Below are positions 46,001 to 55,082 of a stretch of DNA of 64,000 bases, piece after piece. How positions within the stretch are numbered: the first letter of the stretch is position 1; each line of letters opens with the position of its first letter. The stretch comes from Saccharopolyspora_D taberi (GTDB lineage Bacteria; Actinomycetota; Actinomycetes; Mycobacteriales; Pseudonocardiaceae). The position numbers and the translations under genes are program-made. Location of the stretch: contig NZ_BAAAUX010000014.1 of NCBI RefSeq assembly GCF_039534165.1, forward strand, positions 496,001 to 560,000, written 5' to 3'. The notes below the pieces were generated by a model, which made no database searches, was not told the DNA's origin, and saw nothing but the letters and a program-made list of their open reading frames with translations.

Positions 46001-46792
46001 TCAGCGCCAGATCTCGGCGACCCACTCCGGGTGGTCGATGAACGGGTTCCGGTTGTGCTGGAACTGGTCGAAGATGACCTGGTTGCGGCGCTGCTCGGAC
46101 TCCGACACCGGGTCCTGCTCGTGCCACTGGCGCAGCACCGAGAGCCTGCCCATGAACGGCGCGGAACCGTTGTCGACGTTGTCGTTGAGCTCCAGGTCGG
46201 CGAACCCGCCCTCGCCCTCCCAGCGCACCGCCATGTAGAAGATCATGCGCGCGACGTCGCCCTTGACCTCGTCGCGGGGCTCGTAGGAGTCGTCGTCGGT
46301 GAAGTTGCCCGGCGCCTCGCCGACCTCGGTACCGCCGTTGTCGAAGTCCTTGCTGCCCCGGGTGCTGTTGACCGAGACGTCGGTCGGGCGCAGGTGGTGG
46401 ACGTCGGTGCCCGGTCCGGGCGAGGTCCCGAAGTCGCCGTGGGACTTGGCCCAGACGTGCTCGCGGTTCCAGTCGTCGGCGTCGCCGCCGTTGGAGTCCT
46501 TGCTCTGGGAGCGGCCGGTGTAGAGCAGGACGACGTTGGCCGGGTTGGCCGGGTCCTCGTCGGTGGCCTTGAGCGCGTCCCACACCTGGTCGTAGTCCAG
46601 CGTGGTGACACCGTTGCTGATGATGCCGTGCAGGGCGGCTTCCAGCTCGGGGCCGGTCTTGCCGATCGCGCCCTGGTAGTAGTCCTCGACCTGGTCGGCC
46701 GGGGCGGGCGCGGCGGCGGGCGCCACCGGCGCGGTGGCCACCAGCGCGGCGCCGATCATCAGGGGTAACGGTTTCCAGCGGGTGATGCGCAC
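46001..46792 (-). CDS. Secreted endonuclease I family nuclease
   Basis: 263 residues starting at GTG 46792. A signal peptide (PLPLMIGAALVATAPVAPAAA) is followed by an endonuclease_1 domain with the metal/catalytic motif NREHVWAKSHG and TDVHHLRPTDVSVN. These enzymes are unspecific extracellular DNases that provide nutrients. The body is about the size of EndA/Vvn-type enzymes. It is followed by the small secreted Cys-pair protein. Confidence 0.92.
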   Translation of the reverse strand: MRITRWKPLPLMIGAALVATAPVAPAAAPAPADQVEDYYQGAIGKTGPELEAALHGIISNGVTTLDYDQVWDALKATDEDPANPANVVLLYTGRSQSKDSNGGDADDWNREHVWAKSHGDFGTSPGPGTDVHHLRPTDVSVNSTRGSKDFDNGGTEVGEAPGNFTDDDSYEPRDEVKGDVARMIFYMAVRWEGEGGFADLELNDNVDNGSAPFMGRLSVLRQWHEQDPVSESEQRRNQVIFDQFQHNRNPFIDHPEWVAEIWR

Positions 46793-46954
46793 GGGCTTTG
46801 TCCTCTCCCCGGGGCGAGCCGGGGCACACCGCGGACAGCACCGCTCGCACCCCAGCCCTGCTGTCGGTCAGCTCAGCGCCGACCCTGCCACAGTTCGATC
46901 ACTTTCGAGTGAACCGAACGGAGCAGTTCGGTGGCCGCGAGTAATGGGCGCGGC

Positions 46955-47095
46955 GAACCGGGCAGGGGGCGGGGCGCGGCGGGGCCTGGGGCGCGGGGCC
47001 TGGGACGCGGCGGGCAGGGCCGGGGCTCACGGTGGGTCGGCCGGGCTCGCAGTGGGCCGGGCCGGGGCTCACGGCAGGCCGGGACCGGAGCGGTC
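46955..47095. repeat. G-rich imperfect short repeats
   Basis: A strongly G-rich stretch contains imperfect units related to GGGCCGGGGCTCACGG (exact core GCCGGGGCTCACGG at about 47019 and 47061). Runs of four or more G on the plus strand could form G-quadruplexes. It lies in the 46793-47236 gap between the divergent nuclease and SGNH genes, in which I can support no gene. Confidence 0.5.
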
Positions 47096-47236
47096 GCGGC
47101 GAGCGGAGTCCGGCCCTCGCACCGAGCGCAACCCTGCCCCCGCCGCGGGCGGAACGCCGAGCCCCCGAGACTTCGCCTGGTGGTCGCCGGATCGCCACCG
47201 CCACCTCACCGGCTGGGGAGCCGCGCTGAGAATCAT

Positions 47237-48076
47237 GTGCGCGTGCACGCAGAGGTGATCACTCCGGATCCCCGGCCGCTGGGGAGGCCTACCACGCTCG
47301 CGGTACTCGGGGACTCCATCGCGGTCGGCATCGGCGACCCGGTCCACGGCGGCGGATGGCGCGGGTTCGCGCCGCTGCTGGCCGACTCGCTGGGAGTCGC
47401 CCGGCTGGTCAACGTCTCCACCAGCGGTGCCCGGATCGGCGATCTGGCCACCGGCCAGCTGCCCGCCGCCCTGCGCTCGCAGCCGGACGTCGCGGTGGTG
47501 ATGGCCGGGATGAACGACACGATGCGCTCGGACTTCGACGTGCGGCGGCTGCACGCCGACATGGACCACGTGCTCTCCAGGCTGACCGACGCCGGGGCGA
47601 CCGTGGTCACGATCCGCTACCACGACCACGGGCGGGTGTTCCGGTTGCCCGGTCCGCTGCGGCGGTTCCTCACCGGCCGCATCGACGACCTCAACATCGC
47701 GCTCGACGCCGCCGCCCAGCGCCACGGCGCCGGGGTGGTCGACCTGGACCGGCTGCCCGGCGCCTACCACCCGGCGACCTGGAGCGTGGACCGGCTGCAC
47801 CCCGGCGAACTCGGGCACCGGATGCTCGCGCACGCCTTCGCGCGCGAGTTCGCCAACGCCGGGGTCGCGCTGTCGCGCGAGGTGTCCCTGCGGTGCTCCG
47901 GTGGGAGGCGGGTCAGCCGGCTCGATCACCTGCTGTGGCTGCTGGCCAAGGGAATCCCGTGGCTGGTGACCCGCAGCGCGGACCTGATCCCCTACTTCGC
48001 GAACGCGCTGCTGCGCCCGCGCGGGATCCCGGACCCCGTCGACGACGACCTGCCACGCAGGCGGACCACCGGCTGA
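47237..48076 (+). CDS. SGNH-hydrolase family protein
   Basis: About 279 residues; the GTG at 47237 is my preferred start, but 47243 and 47255 are also possible. Block I (VLGDSIAVGIGD), block II Gly region (VNVSTSGARIGDLA), block III (AGMNDTMR) and block V (DRLHPGELGH) define an active SGNH hydrolase. No signal peptide is visible. The C-terminal region (LDHLLWLLAKGIPWLV) is hydrophobic and may associate with the membrane. The substrate is unknown, possibly acyl or acetyl esters. Confidence 0.85.
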   Translation: MRVHAEVITPDPRPLGRPTTLAVLGDSIAVGIGDPVHGGGWRGFAPLLADSLGVARLVNVSTSGARIGDLATGQLPAALRSQPDVAVVMAGMNDTMRSDFDVRRLHADMDHVLSRLTDAGATVVTIRYHDHGRVFRLPGPLRRFLTGRIDDLNIALDAAAQRHGAGVVDLDRLPGAYHPATWSVDRLHPGELGHRMLAHAFAREFANAGVALSREVSLRCSGGRRVSRLDHLLWLLAKGIPWLVTRSADLIPYFANALLRPRGIPDPVDDDLPRRRTTG

Positions 48077-48079
48077 CGG

Positions 48080-48415
48080 TCACACCGGGCGCGCGTCGGT
48101 GACGTACAGCGGGATCCCCTGCATGCACGTCGTCGGCGTCCCCGGCCGGGCGTCGCCGCGCACGATCAGCCGCGCGCCCACGTCCCGGATGTCCGGGTCG
48201 TCTCCGATGAGCAGGTACGGGCGTCCGGAGGTCCGCAGCAGGTAACAGCCCTGCTCGACACCTCGGGCCACAGTGCCGATCACCGTGATGTGGCCCGGGA
48301 CCGCGCGGGAATGCGCCACCTCCACCGGTGGAGCCGGGCCGGGCGGCTGCGGGGAACCGGAGGCGGCCACCGCGACGACCGCCGCTGCCAGGACCAGAAG
48401 TCGTAATCCACCCAT
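48080..48415 (-). CDS. Small exported hypothetical protein
   Basis: 111 residues. A signal peptide (RLLVLAAAVVAVAASG) is followed by a beta-rich domain with two Cys (GCYLLRTSGRPYLLIGDD, TTCMQGIPLYV), similar to small OB-like secreted proteins of actinomycetes. There is no lipobox Cys directly after the hydrophobic core. It is convergent with the SGNH gene, with only 3 bases between the stops. Function unknown. Confidence 0.7.
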   Translation of the reverse strand: MGGLRLLVLAAAVVAVAASGSPQPPGPAPPVEVAHSRAVPGHITVIGTVARGVEQGCYLLRTSGRPYLLIGDDPDIRDVGARLIVRGDARPGTPTTCMQGIPLYVTDARPV

Positions 48416-49105
48416 GGGCCCATTGGACTACCGGGCGACGGCGGACGCGAGGTCGGAAACCCTTTACCGGAACGGGAAATCCGGGGAAACCAGGGCTTCT
48501 CGGCGGAACGCTCCCAAGATCGTTCCGGGCATCCTCGCCGCACCCACACGGGGGACAGTGAGGAGAAGTCCTGATCGCACGCCCGCTACTCTGCGCAGTC
48601 ACCGATGCGCTCGCCCTGACCGGCCTGCCGCCGCAACACCGGCCCGGTGCTCGACCTGACGTTGCGGGCACCAGCGCCTGACCCGCACCGCGAAGCGGTC
48701 TGGCCGACTGAACCCGCAGCCCCGCAGCCCGCGCACCACGGCTAGGAAACCGGGCCGCCGCACGCGTCGCAGCGGACCACGTCTGTCCAATCTGGACAAC
48801 TTTCCGTCCCGGTTCCGCTGCCACTCCTCATCGCGGTCGTGGCCCCGGCCCTCGTCGAGCCACGCCGCGATCCCTGCCGGACCTCGGACCCGCCGCTGAA
48901 CCGATCGAGCGGTGCGGCGGGCACCACCTGATTACCACGTGCGACTTCCGGGTAGTCCGGTCCAAGATACCCGGGGAGGAACCGGAGCACCATGGTCCAC
49001 ATTGCACTTTCCACGCGGGACGCGTGATGATGCCCGGGTGTTCGAGGCCCGGCTGACGTCCGGGTGTTCGAGATGCCCGGCTGTTCGAGTCCAGGAGGGT
49101 TCACC
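48416..49105. other. Long gene-poor region with a palindrome
   Basis: I see no well-supported gene here. Minus-strand frames ending at 48742 and 48080 lack a ribosome site, family features and consistent codon bias. A perfect TGTCCA-ATC-TGGACA dyad (48784-48798) could be an operator. Short repeats of GTGTTCGAG/CCCGGCTG occur at about 49038-49090 just before the next gene. Confidence 0.5.
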
Positions 49106-49444
49106 ATGGCGGAGAAACGACTTCCCCTGCCCGACTACGACGAACTGCCCGTCGGCGTGCTTCGCTACCGCATCCGCTCGCTGGACGCCGACGCGCTCGG
49201 CGTCCTGCTCGACCACGAGAAGGGCCACGCCGACCGCGCGCTGGTCGAGGAACTGATCACCAACCGGCTGCACGAGCTGGAGCAGGGAGCCCGGCCGTCA
49301 CCCGGCTCCCCCGCCGACATCCCGGAAGCCCGCCGCCACGCCCGCTCCGGTTCACCGGTGACACCGGGTAGCGGGCGGCAGCCGAGCGGGCCGCCCGCCC
49401 GGCACGGCGTCATCGGCGAACAGGGCAGGCCCAAGCCCAACTGA
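49106..49444 (+). CDS. PLPDYDELP-type small actinobacterial protein (DUF8129-like)
   Basis: 112 residues from ATG 49106 (site AGGAGGG). The conserved module LPLPDYDELPVGVLRYRIRSLDADALGVLLDHEKGHADRA is found widely in actinobacteria, where it is annotated as a domain of unknown function (DUF8129, from memory). A disordered Pro/Ser/Arg tail follows. The protein is probably cytosolic or associates with lipid bodies; no function is established. Confidence 0.78.
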   Translation: MAEKRLPLPDYDELPVGVLRYRIRSLDADALGVLLDHEKGHADRALVEELITNRLHELEQGARPSPGSPADIPEARRHARSGSPVTPGSGRQPSGPPARHGVIGEQGRPKPN

Positions 49445-49481
49445 GGCGGGCAGCGGGCAACCGGCACGGCCGCAGGACGGC

Positions 49482-50837
49482 TTATCCAAGCCGCGAAGCA
49501 GCCTGGACACCGAGGTGGTCCCGCAGGGTCTCCCCCTCGTACTCCGTCCGGAAGACACCGCGCTCCTGCAGCAGCGGGACCACCGTGTCGGCGAACTCGT
49601 CCAGCCCGCCGGGCGTGACGTGCGGGACCAGGATGAATCCGTCGCTGGCGTCGGCCTGCACGAGCCGGTTGATCTCCTCGGCGATGGTGGCCGCCGAGCC
49701 GACGAAGGTCTGCCGCGCGGAGACCTCGATGATCACCTCCCGCAGCGACAGGTTCTTCGCCGCGGCCAGCTCGCGCCACTGGTTGGCGGTCGCGATCGGG
49801 TCGCGGTGGTTGCGCACGCTGGCGCGGCCCTTCGAGATCGTGTTCTCCCCCACCAGCGGGTCGATCTCGGGCAGCGGCCCGTCCGGGTCGTAGCCGGACA
49901 GGTCGCGGTTCCACAGCTGTTCGGCGAACTTGATCGCGGTCTGCCCGCTGACCTGCTGCCTGCGCACCACGGCGGCCTTCTCCGCGGCGTCGGCGTCGGT
50001 GTCGCCGAGCACGAACGTCGCCGCGGGCAGCACCTTGAGCTGCTCGTGGGTGCGGCCGTGGCGGGCGAGCCGCCGCTTGACGTCGGAGTAGAACGCCTGG
50101 CCCGCCTCCAGCGTGCCGTGCCTGCTGAAGATCGCGTCGGCGGTGGCGGCGGCGAACTCGCGGCCCTCGTCGGAGTCGCCGGCCTGGAGGATCACCGGCC
50201 GCCCCTGCGGGCTTCGGGGCACGTTGAACCGGCCGGAGATGTCGAAGTGCGCGTCGTGGTGGGCGAAAGAACCCGCGGCCGGGTCGGTCAGGAACCTGCC
50301 CGACTCGCGGTCGGCGACGATCTCGTCCCCGCGCCAGGAGTCGAACAGCTCCCACGCCGTGCGCAGGAACGTCTCGGCCCGCTCGTAGCGCTGGTCCTGC
50401 GGGAGGAATCCGCCGCGCCGGAAGTTCTCGCCGGTGAAGGCGTCCCACGAGGTGACCACGTTCCACGCCGCCCGCCCGGCCGAGAGGTGGTCGAGGCTGG
50501 CGAACTGGCGGGCCACCTCGTAGGGCTCGTTGAAGGTGGAGTTGATCGTGCCCGCCAGGCCGAGCCGGTCGGTGACCGCGGCCAGGGCCGCCAGGACGGT
50601 GAAGGTGTCCGGCCTGCCGACCACGTCCAGGTCGTAGATCCGGCCCGCCTGCTCCCGCAGCCGGAGCCCCTCGGCGAGGAAGAAGAAGTCGAACTTGGCG
50701 CGCTCGGCGGTCCGCGCCAGGTGCGCGAACGAGCTGAACTCGATGTGGCTGCCCGCCTCCGGATCGCTCCACACGGTCGTGTTGTTCACACCGGGGAAGT
50801 GCGCGGCCAGGTGGATCTGCTTGAGCGGCTTGGTCAT
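49482..50837 (-). CDS. NtaA/SnaA/DszA-family FMN-dependent monooxygenase
   Basis: 451 residues. Typical features are KQIHLAAHFPGVNNTTVWSDPEAGS at the N-terminus, FDFFFLAEGLRLREQAGRIYDLDVVGRPDTFTVLAALAA and WNVVTSWDAFTGENFRRGGF. The family uses FMNH2 from a separate reductase to oxidise chelates, sulfones or polyamine-like compounds. It is translationally coupled to the upstream LLM gene with one base between stop and start. No reductase is encoded nearby. Confidence 0.93.
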   Translation of the reverse strand: MTKPLKQIHLAAHFPGVNNTTVWSDPEAGSHIEFSSFAHLARTAERAKFDFFFLAEGLRLREQAGRIYDLDVVGRPDTFTVLAALAAVTDRLGLAGTINSTFNEPYEVARQFASLDHLSAGRAAWNVVTSWDAFTGENFRRGGFLPQDQRYERAETFLRTAWELFDSWRGDEIVADRESGRFLTDPAAGSFAHHDAHFDISGRFNVPRSPQGRPVILQAGDSDEGREFAAATADAIFSRHGTLEAGQAFYSDVKRRLARHGRTHEQLKVLPAATFVLGDTDADAAEKAAVVRRQQVSGQTAIKFAEQLWNRDLSGYDPDGPLPEIDPLVGENTISKGRASVRNHRDPIATANQWRELAAAKNLSLREVIIEVSARQTFVGSAATIAEEINRLVQADASDGFILVPHVTPGGLDEFADTVVPLLQERGVFRTEYEGETLRDHLGVQAASRLG

Positions 50838-50838
50838 C

Positions 50839-51984
50839 TCACACTCCCGCGTAACGGTTGGCAGGGCGGGGCAGGCCGAGCAGCCCGCGCAGGGTCGAGG
50901 CGGTGTACTCGCGGCGGAAGGCGTCCCGCCGCTGGAGTTCCGGCACCAGGCCGCGGGTGATCGCGGTCAGGTCGTGCGGGATCGCGCCAGGGCGCAGCCG
51001 GAAACCGGTCAGCCCGGCGGAGTTCCACTCCAGCAGCAGGTCGGCCAGCTGCGCCGGAGTACCGGTGAACACGTGCGCGTCGGAGGTGTGCTCGGCACCG
51101 GCGAGATCGTCCAGGCGCGCCTTGCGGCCGGCCGCGGCCCCGGGAGTCCCGTCGAGGAAGACCAGGAGGTCGCCGAAGACGAGAGGTCCCCGGACGTCAC
51201 CGGCGATCGCGGACACCTCGCCGGTGTCCTGCGGGGTCACGAAGACGATGTCGGCGCTCTGCTCCGCCAGCCGGTACACGACCTCCTCGTGCGCGAGCAC
51301 CGCCACCGGGGGCTGCCCCTGCGGCGGGCGCGGGGTGATCGACGGTCCCTTGACGTTGAACCACCTGCCCTCGAAGTCGATGTAGTGCAGCTTGTCCCGG
51401 TCGATGAACCGGCCGGTGGCCACGTCGCGGATCTCGGCGTCGTCCTCCCAGGAGTCCCACAGCCTGCGCACCACCTCGACGTAGTCGGCCGCCTCGCCGA
51501 ACAGCTCGGCCGCGAGCTCCCCGCCGAGCCGGTCGAGGGAGAACGGCTGGAACTCCCGGCGGCCGAAGTGCGCTGCCTCGCTGGCGCGGGGGGTCACCTG
51601 GGCGCGCAGGCCCGCGCGACCGTTGCTGACGTAGTCGAGGGTGGCGATCGCCTTGGAGATGTGGAACGGCTCGGTGTGGGTGACCACCGCTGTCGGCACG
51701 ATGCCGATGCGGGAGGTGCGCGGTGCGACCCGCGCCGCGATCAGCACCGCGTCGAGCCGCCCGCGCACCTGGTCGGTCCGGTCGTCCGGGCCGTCCTCCA
51801 GGGTGGACTGCGGCCCCAGCCCGTCCTCGATGGTGACCAGGTCCAGCAGGCCGCGCTCGGCCTCGGTCACCAGGTCCGTCCAGTAGTCGGCGGTGAACAG
51901 CTCACCGGGCCGCGCGGTCGGTTCCCGCCACGCCGCCGGATGCCAGCCCGCGCCGTCCAGCGCCACCGCAAGGTGCAATGTCAT
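50839..51984 (-). CDS. Luciferase-like monooxygenase (partner of the NtaA-type enzyme)
   Basis: 381 residues from ATG 51984 with site GGGAGGACG. TIM-barrel LLM features include TLHLAVALDGAGWHPAAWRE, LLDLVTIEDGLGPQ and VRRLWDSWEDDAEIRDVATGRF. A DszA-like partner follows after one base. The pair suggests oxidative breakdown of an organosulfur or other xenobiotic compound (inference). No uptake genes or leader peptide were recognised upstream. Confidence 0.9.
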   Translation of the reverse strand: MTLHLAVALDGAGWHPAAWREPTARPGELFTADYWTDLVTEAERGLLDLVTIEDGLGPQSTLEDGPDDRTDQVRGRLDAVLIAARVAPRTSRIGIVPTAVVTHTEPFHISKAIATLDYVSNGRAGLRAQVTPRASEAAHFGRREFQPFSLDRLGGELAAELFGEAADYVEVVRRLWDSWEDDAEIRDVATGRFIDRDKLHYIDFEGRWFNVKGPSITPRPPQGQPPVAVLAHEEVVYRLAEQSADIVFVTPQDTGEVSAIAGDVRGPLVFGDLLVFLDGTPGAAAGRKARLDDLAGAEHTSDAHVFTGTPAQLADLLLEWNSAGLTGFRLRPGAIPHDLTAITRGLVPELQRRDAFRREYTASTLRGLLGLPRPANRYAGV

Positions 51985-52130
51985 CGGTGTGGTCCCTTCT
52001 TCGTCCTCCCGAAGACCATCACCAGCTGCAAGACACCTCGCGGGATCGCTATTCCGGCGTCCACAGCGTGGGAACCCGCCTTGACCTCGGCGGAATGCGA
52101 CGATCCGTCCCGCCGGGCGGGACAGCGTGC

Positions 52131-53351
52131 TCAGGCCCGCGAGCGGATCGCCAGCCGCCGCACCCGCCAGGAGGAATAGGCCCCGCCGCACGCCATGAGC
52201 CAGGGAACGACCGCCACGCCGTCCCACCAGAGCAGCGCCGCGGCGACCAGCGCCAGCCCGAGCAGCGAATCCACCAGCCTGATGAGGAAGACCTCACGCG
52301 CCTTCCTGCGCGCCACCGCCTCGGTGACGTGCGGAAGCCCAGCCGCCCAGGACATCAGGTAGGCGACCCATCCGAGCACCAGGAGTGGATCCACCTCGCT
52401 TCCTGTGAGCAAACGCCCCAAGGGATTCGACAGCAACGCCAACGAAATCCCACCGATTCCAGTGCCCAGCAGCAGGATCTTCGCCGCGCGGCTCGCTCTC
52501 CCGTGCGCGCGAGCCGCGGATTGCCGCTCCCTCGCGGCGAAGTCGGACAGCAGGAATCCGCCGGCTCCGTTGATCACGACCTGCAACGGGGCCACGACAA
52601 GCCGGCCCGCTTCCAGCGCACCGACGGCGGCCAGCGACAGGAAGGCCGACACCAGCACGCGCGAGGCGAGCAACGCGGCCGGCCGCAGGGCCGCCTGGAG
52701 CGATCTCCACGCCGCGAACGACAGCACCTGCGCCAACGCCGCACGCCCGGGGCGCACTCGGCGCAGCTCGTCAGCGGGTAGTTGCAGGATCCCCGTGAGC
52801 ACCGCCGCACCCGCGCCCATCGCCATCGACGCCAGCAAGCCGAGCAGCGTGATCCGGCCGGTCGCGGCGAAAATCCCCACCGCGACCAGCGTGACGACCA
52901 GATGCGCGGTGTCGTTGACGACCAGGCGCCAGAACTCCAGCCGGGCCATCAGCAAGCGCCGCGCCGTCTCGGCGGCCAGCCGCAGCACCACCATCGCGGC
53001 GAAGGCCGCCGCGACCCACGGCTCGCCCTCCGCCACCACCAGGGCGGTGCCGACCGCGACGGCCAGGCAGAGCGCCCAGCAGCCGAGCGCGCTCGCCGCG
53101 ATGCCCGCGCGGGTGGCGGGATCGTGCCGGTCGAGCACCGCGAGCGCGTCGCCCACCCCTCCCGTGTAAAGGCCGCTCGCGGTCACCAGGAGTGCCAGCA
53201 GCAGCGCGAAAGCGCCGAACTCGGCGAGCCCGAGCGCTCGCGCGGCGAGGATCTGCAACACCAGGCTCGTGCCCGCCGTGATCCCCTGCGACAGGACCGG
53301 CGCCGCCTTCGCCGCGAGCCCGCGCACCGACCGCGCGGCGGTCGCCGTCAC
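52131..53351 (-). CDS. Wzx-like polysaccharide flippase / membrane transport protein
   Basis: 406 residues with about twelve TM helices (ITAGTSLVLQILAARALGLAEFGAFALLLALL is typical of the Wzx/MATE-like superfamily start). GTG 53351 overlaps the stop of the Wzz-like gene by four bases. It should flip lipid-linked repeat units to the outer leaflet for polymerisation by the Wzy-like protein at 61214. Positive-inside loops rich in Arg are visible. Confidence 0.82.
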   Translation of the reverse strand: MTATAARSVRGLAAKAAPVLSQGITAGTSLVLQILAARALGLAEFGAFALLLALLVTASGLYTGGVGDALAVLDRHDPATRAGIAASALGCWALCLAVAVGTALVVAEGEPWVAAAFAAMVVLRLAAETARRLLMARLEFWRLVVNDTAHLVVTLVAVGIFAATGRITLLGLLASMAMGAGAAVLTGILQLPADELRRVRPGRAALAQVLSFAAWRSLQAALRPAALLASRVLVSAFLSLAAVGALEAGRLVVAPLQVVINGAGGFLLSDFAARERQSAARAHGRASRAAKILLLGTGIGGISLALLSNPLGRLLTGSEVDPLLVLGWVAYLMSWAAGLPHVTEAVARRKAREVFLIRLVDSLLGLALVAAALLWWDGVAVVPWLMACGGAYSSWRVRRLAIRSRA

Positions 53352-54844
53352 CGCGCGGGAGCGGGCTCGGCTGGTTCGGCGCCGCGTGCCGGTGCCGAAC
53401 CGGCGAAGGTGAGCACGTAGCCGGTGATCGTGCCGCCGAACAGGTGCAGCTGCTCCCGCAATCGCCGCAGCGAGCCCAGATCACCGTCGCGCCGCACGGT
53501 GACCACCACGCCGTCGGAGGCACCGACCAGCGGGGTCGTCTCGGGCTGGGCGATCAGCGGCGGGAGGTCCACCAGCACCAGGTCGTAATGCGCCCGCATC
53601 TCGGTGATCGCCTGCCGCAGCAGTGCCGACCGCAGCTGCTCGCCGGAGTACGGGTGGCCGTGCCCGGCGGGCACGACGCTGAACCGGACGCCGTCGCCCA
53701 GGTGCACCGGCAGCGTCGCCTGCGCCAGCGACGCGGTGCCGGTCGCGATCGAGGTCAGCCCGGCCCACTCGGCCAGCCCGAGGTGCCGGGACAGGTCGCG
53801 GGAGCGGACCGCCGCGTCGACCACCAGCACCCGCAGGCCGTCCCGCGCCGCCGCACCGGCGATCTGCAGGGCCGTTGTCGTGGCGCCCTCGCCCCCGGAC
53901 GCGCTGGTCACCAGCACGACTCCGCTGCCGATCCGGCTGCGCAGGCCGGAGGCCACCAGCTGGTAGGAGCGCAGCGGCGGCACGCCGGGGCGGCTCAGCG
54001 CCGGGGCCGCCTGCGACGGCACCGTCTCGATCTCGCCGAGCACCGGTTCGTCGACGACGCGGACCAGGTCGTCGGCGTCGCGGACCCGGCGGTCCCGGTC
54101 GGCCCGGAACCACGCCAGCGCGGCGGCCAGCATCATGCCCACCGCGGTGCCGATCGCGGTGTCGCGCAGGGTGCCGCGCCAGGGCCCGACACCTCCCGCC
54201 GAAGCGACATCCACAAAGGACACACCGTCGTCGAACTGGGCCGCGACCAGCTTGATCCGGGCGATCTGCTGGTCGAGGTCGCTCAGCGTCTGCCCGGCCG
54301 CGGAGCCGATCGGCGCGCCCGGCGGGACCCCGGCGGCCTCGGCCACGATCCCGGCGCGCTGCGCGACCAGCGTCTGCAGGCCCTTCTCGGTCGCCGCCGC
54401 GACCTCGGCGCGGGACTGCTCCTGGTAGGCGGCGATCACCTCGTTGGCGATCAGCGCCGAACGCTCCAGCCCGGGGCCGTCGACGGTGATCTCGATGGAT
54501 TCGCCGCTGGAGGACGCCTCCGCGGTGATCGCCGAGCGCAGCTGGGGCAGGGACTCGGCACCGAGCCGGACCCGCGCCGCCGCCAGCACCCGGTCGGAGG
54601 TGACGAACAGCGCGCGCTGCTTGACGTAGCGCACGAAGCTCGACTCGCTGGTCATCTCGATCCCCAGCGCGCCGGTGTGGTCCGGTGCCTTGAGCACGAT
54701 CCGCGCCTGCGCGGTGCGGCCGTCGCCCGCCGCCAGCGAGAACGCGAGGCTGACCAGCACCGCGACCGCCACGATCGCGAGCGAGATCCAGCGGTACCGC
54801 CACAGCGCCCCGAAGATCGTCGGTGTCGGGTGGGCGTCGTCCAT
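53348..54844 (-). CDS. Wzz-like co-polymerase with BY-kinase domain lacking the Walker A Lys
   Basis: 498 residues from ATG 54844. A Wzz domain with N-terminal TM (WISLAIVAVAVLVSLAFSL), a periplasmic coiled part and a second TM (IGTAVGMMLAAALAWF) are followed by a CpsD/CapB-like P-loop domain. The Walker A is SASGGEGATTTA, so the canonical Lys (GEGKTTTA) is Ala; Walker A' (VLVVDAAVR) and B (LVLVDLPP) remain. The C-terminus lacks a Tyr cluster. It probably regulates chain length without normal kinase activity. Confidence 0.85.
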   Translation of the reverse strand: MDDAHPTPTIFGALWRYRWISLAIVAVAVLVSLAFSLAAGDGRTAQARIVLKAPDHTGALGIEMTSESSFVRYVKQRALFVTSDRVLAAARVRLGAESLPQLRSAITAEASSSGESIEITVDGPGLERSALIANEVIAAYQEQSRAEVAAATEKGLQTLVAQRAGIVAEAAGVPPGAPIGSAAGQTLSDLDQQIARIKLVAAQFDDGVSFVDVASAGGVGPWRGTLRDTAIGTAVGMMLAAALAWFRADRDRRVRDADDLVRVVDEPVLGEIETVPSQAAPALSRPGVPPLRSYQLVASGLRSRIGSGVVLVTSASGGEGATTTALQIAGAAARDGLRVLVVDAAVRSRDLSRHLGLAEWAGLTSIATGTASLAQATLPVHLGDGVRFSVVPAGHGHPYSGEQLRSALLRQAITEMRAHYDLVLVDLPPLIAQPETTPLVGASDGVVVTVRRDGDLGSLRRLREQLHLFGGTITGYVLTFAGSAPARGAEPAEPAPAR

Positions 54845-55082
54845 CGGCCGTCTTTCCGCTCTGTGCCAGAAGGGGGAACTGCATCCTGGTGTTCGGCGCC
54901 CGAGGTAACGCACCGGGCCCCTGCGGCGAATACCGCGTGAACACAGCACGCCGATCTCCGGGGATGCGCCGGCGAAAGCGGACGGGATCGGCCACGACCA
55001 GGGGGTGAAATACCGTTTTCGAGTATTCATACGACGGTGATCGCCTGTCAAGCTGCTCCGCCCGCGGCGGAGCATCCCGGCT

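Noticed and set aside
48742..49107. Minus-strand ORF ending in CDACGGPVS, a possible zinc-ribbon protein
   Set aside because: No ribosome site, mixed codon bias and no recognisable domain apart from one CxxC; treated as non-coding.
51985..52130. Cys leader peptide before the LLM/NtaA pair
   Set aside because: Only a very short VSCSW ORF is present; not enough to support a leader.
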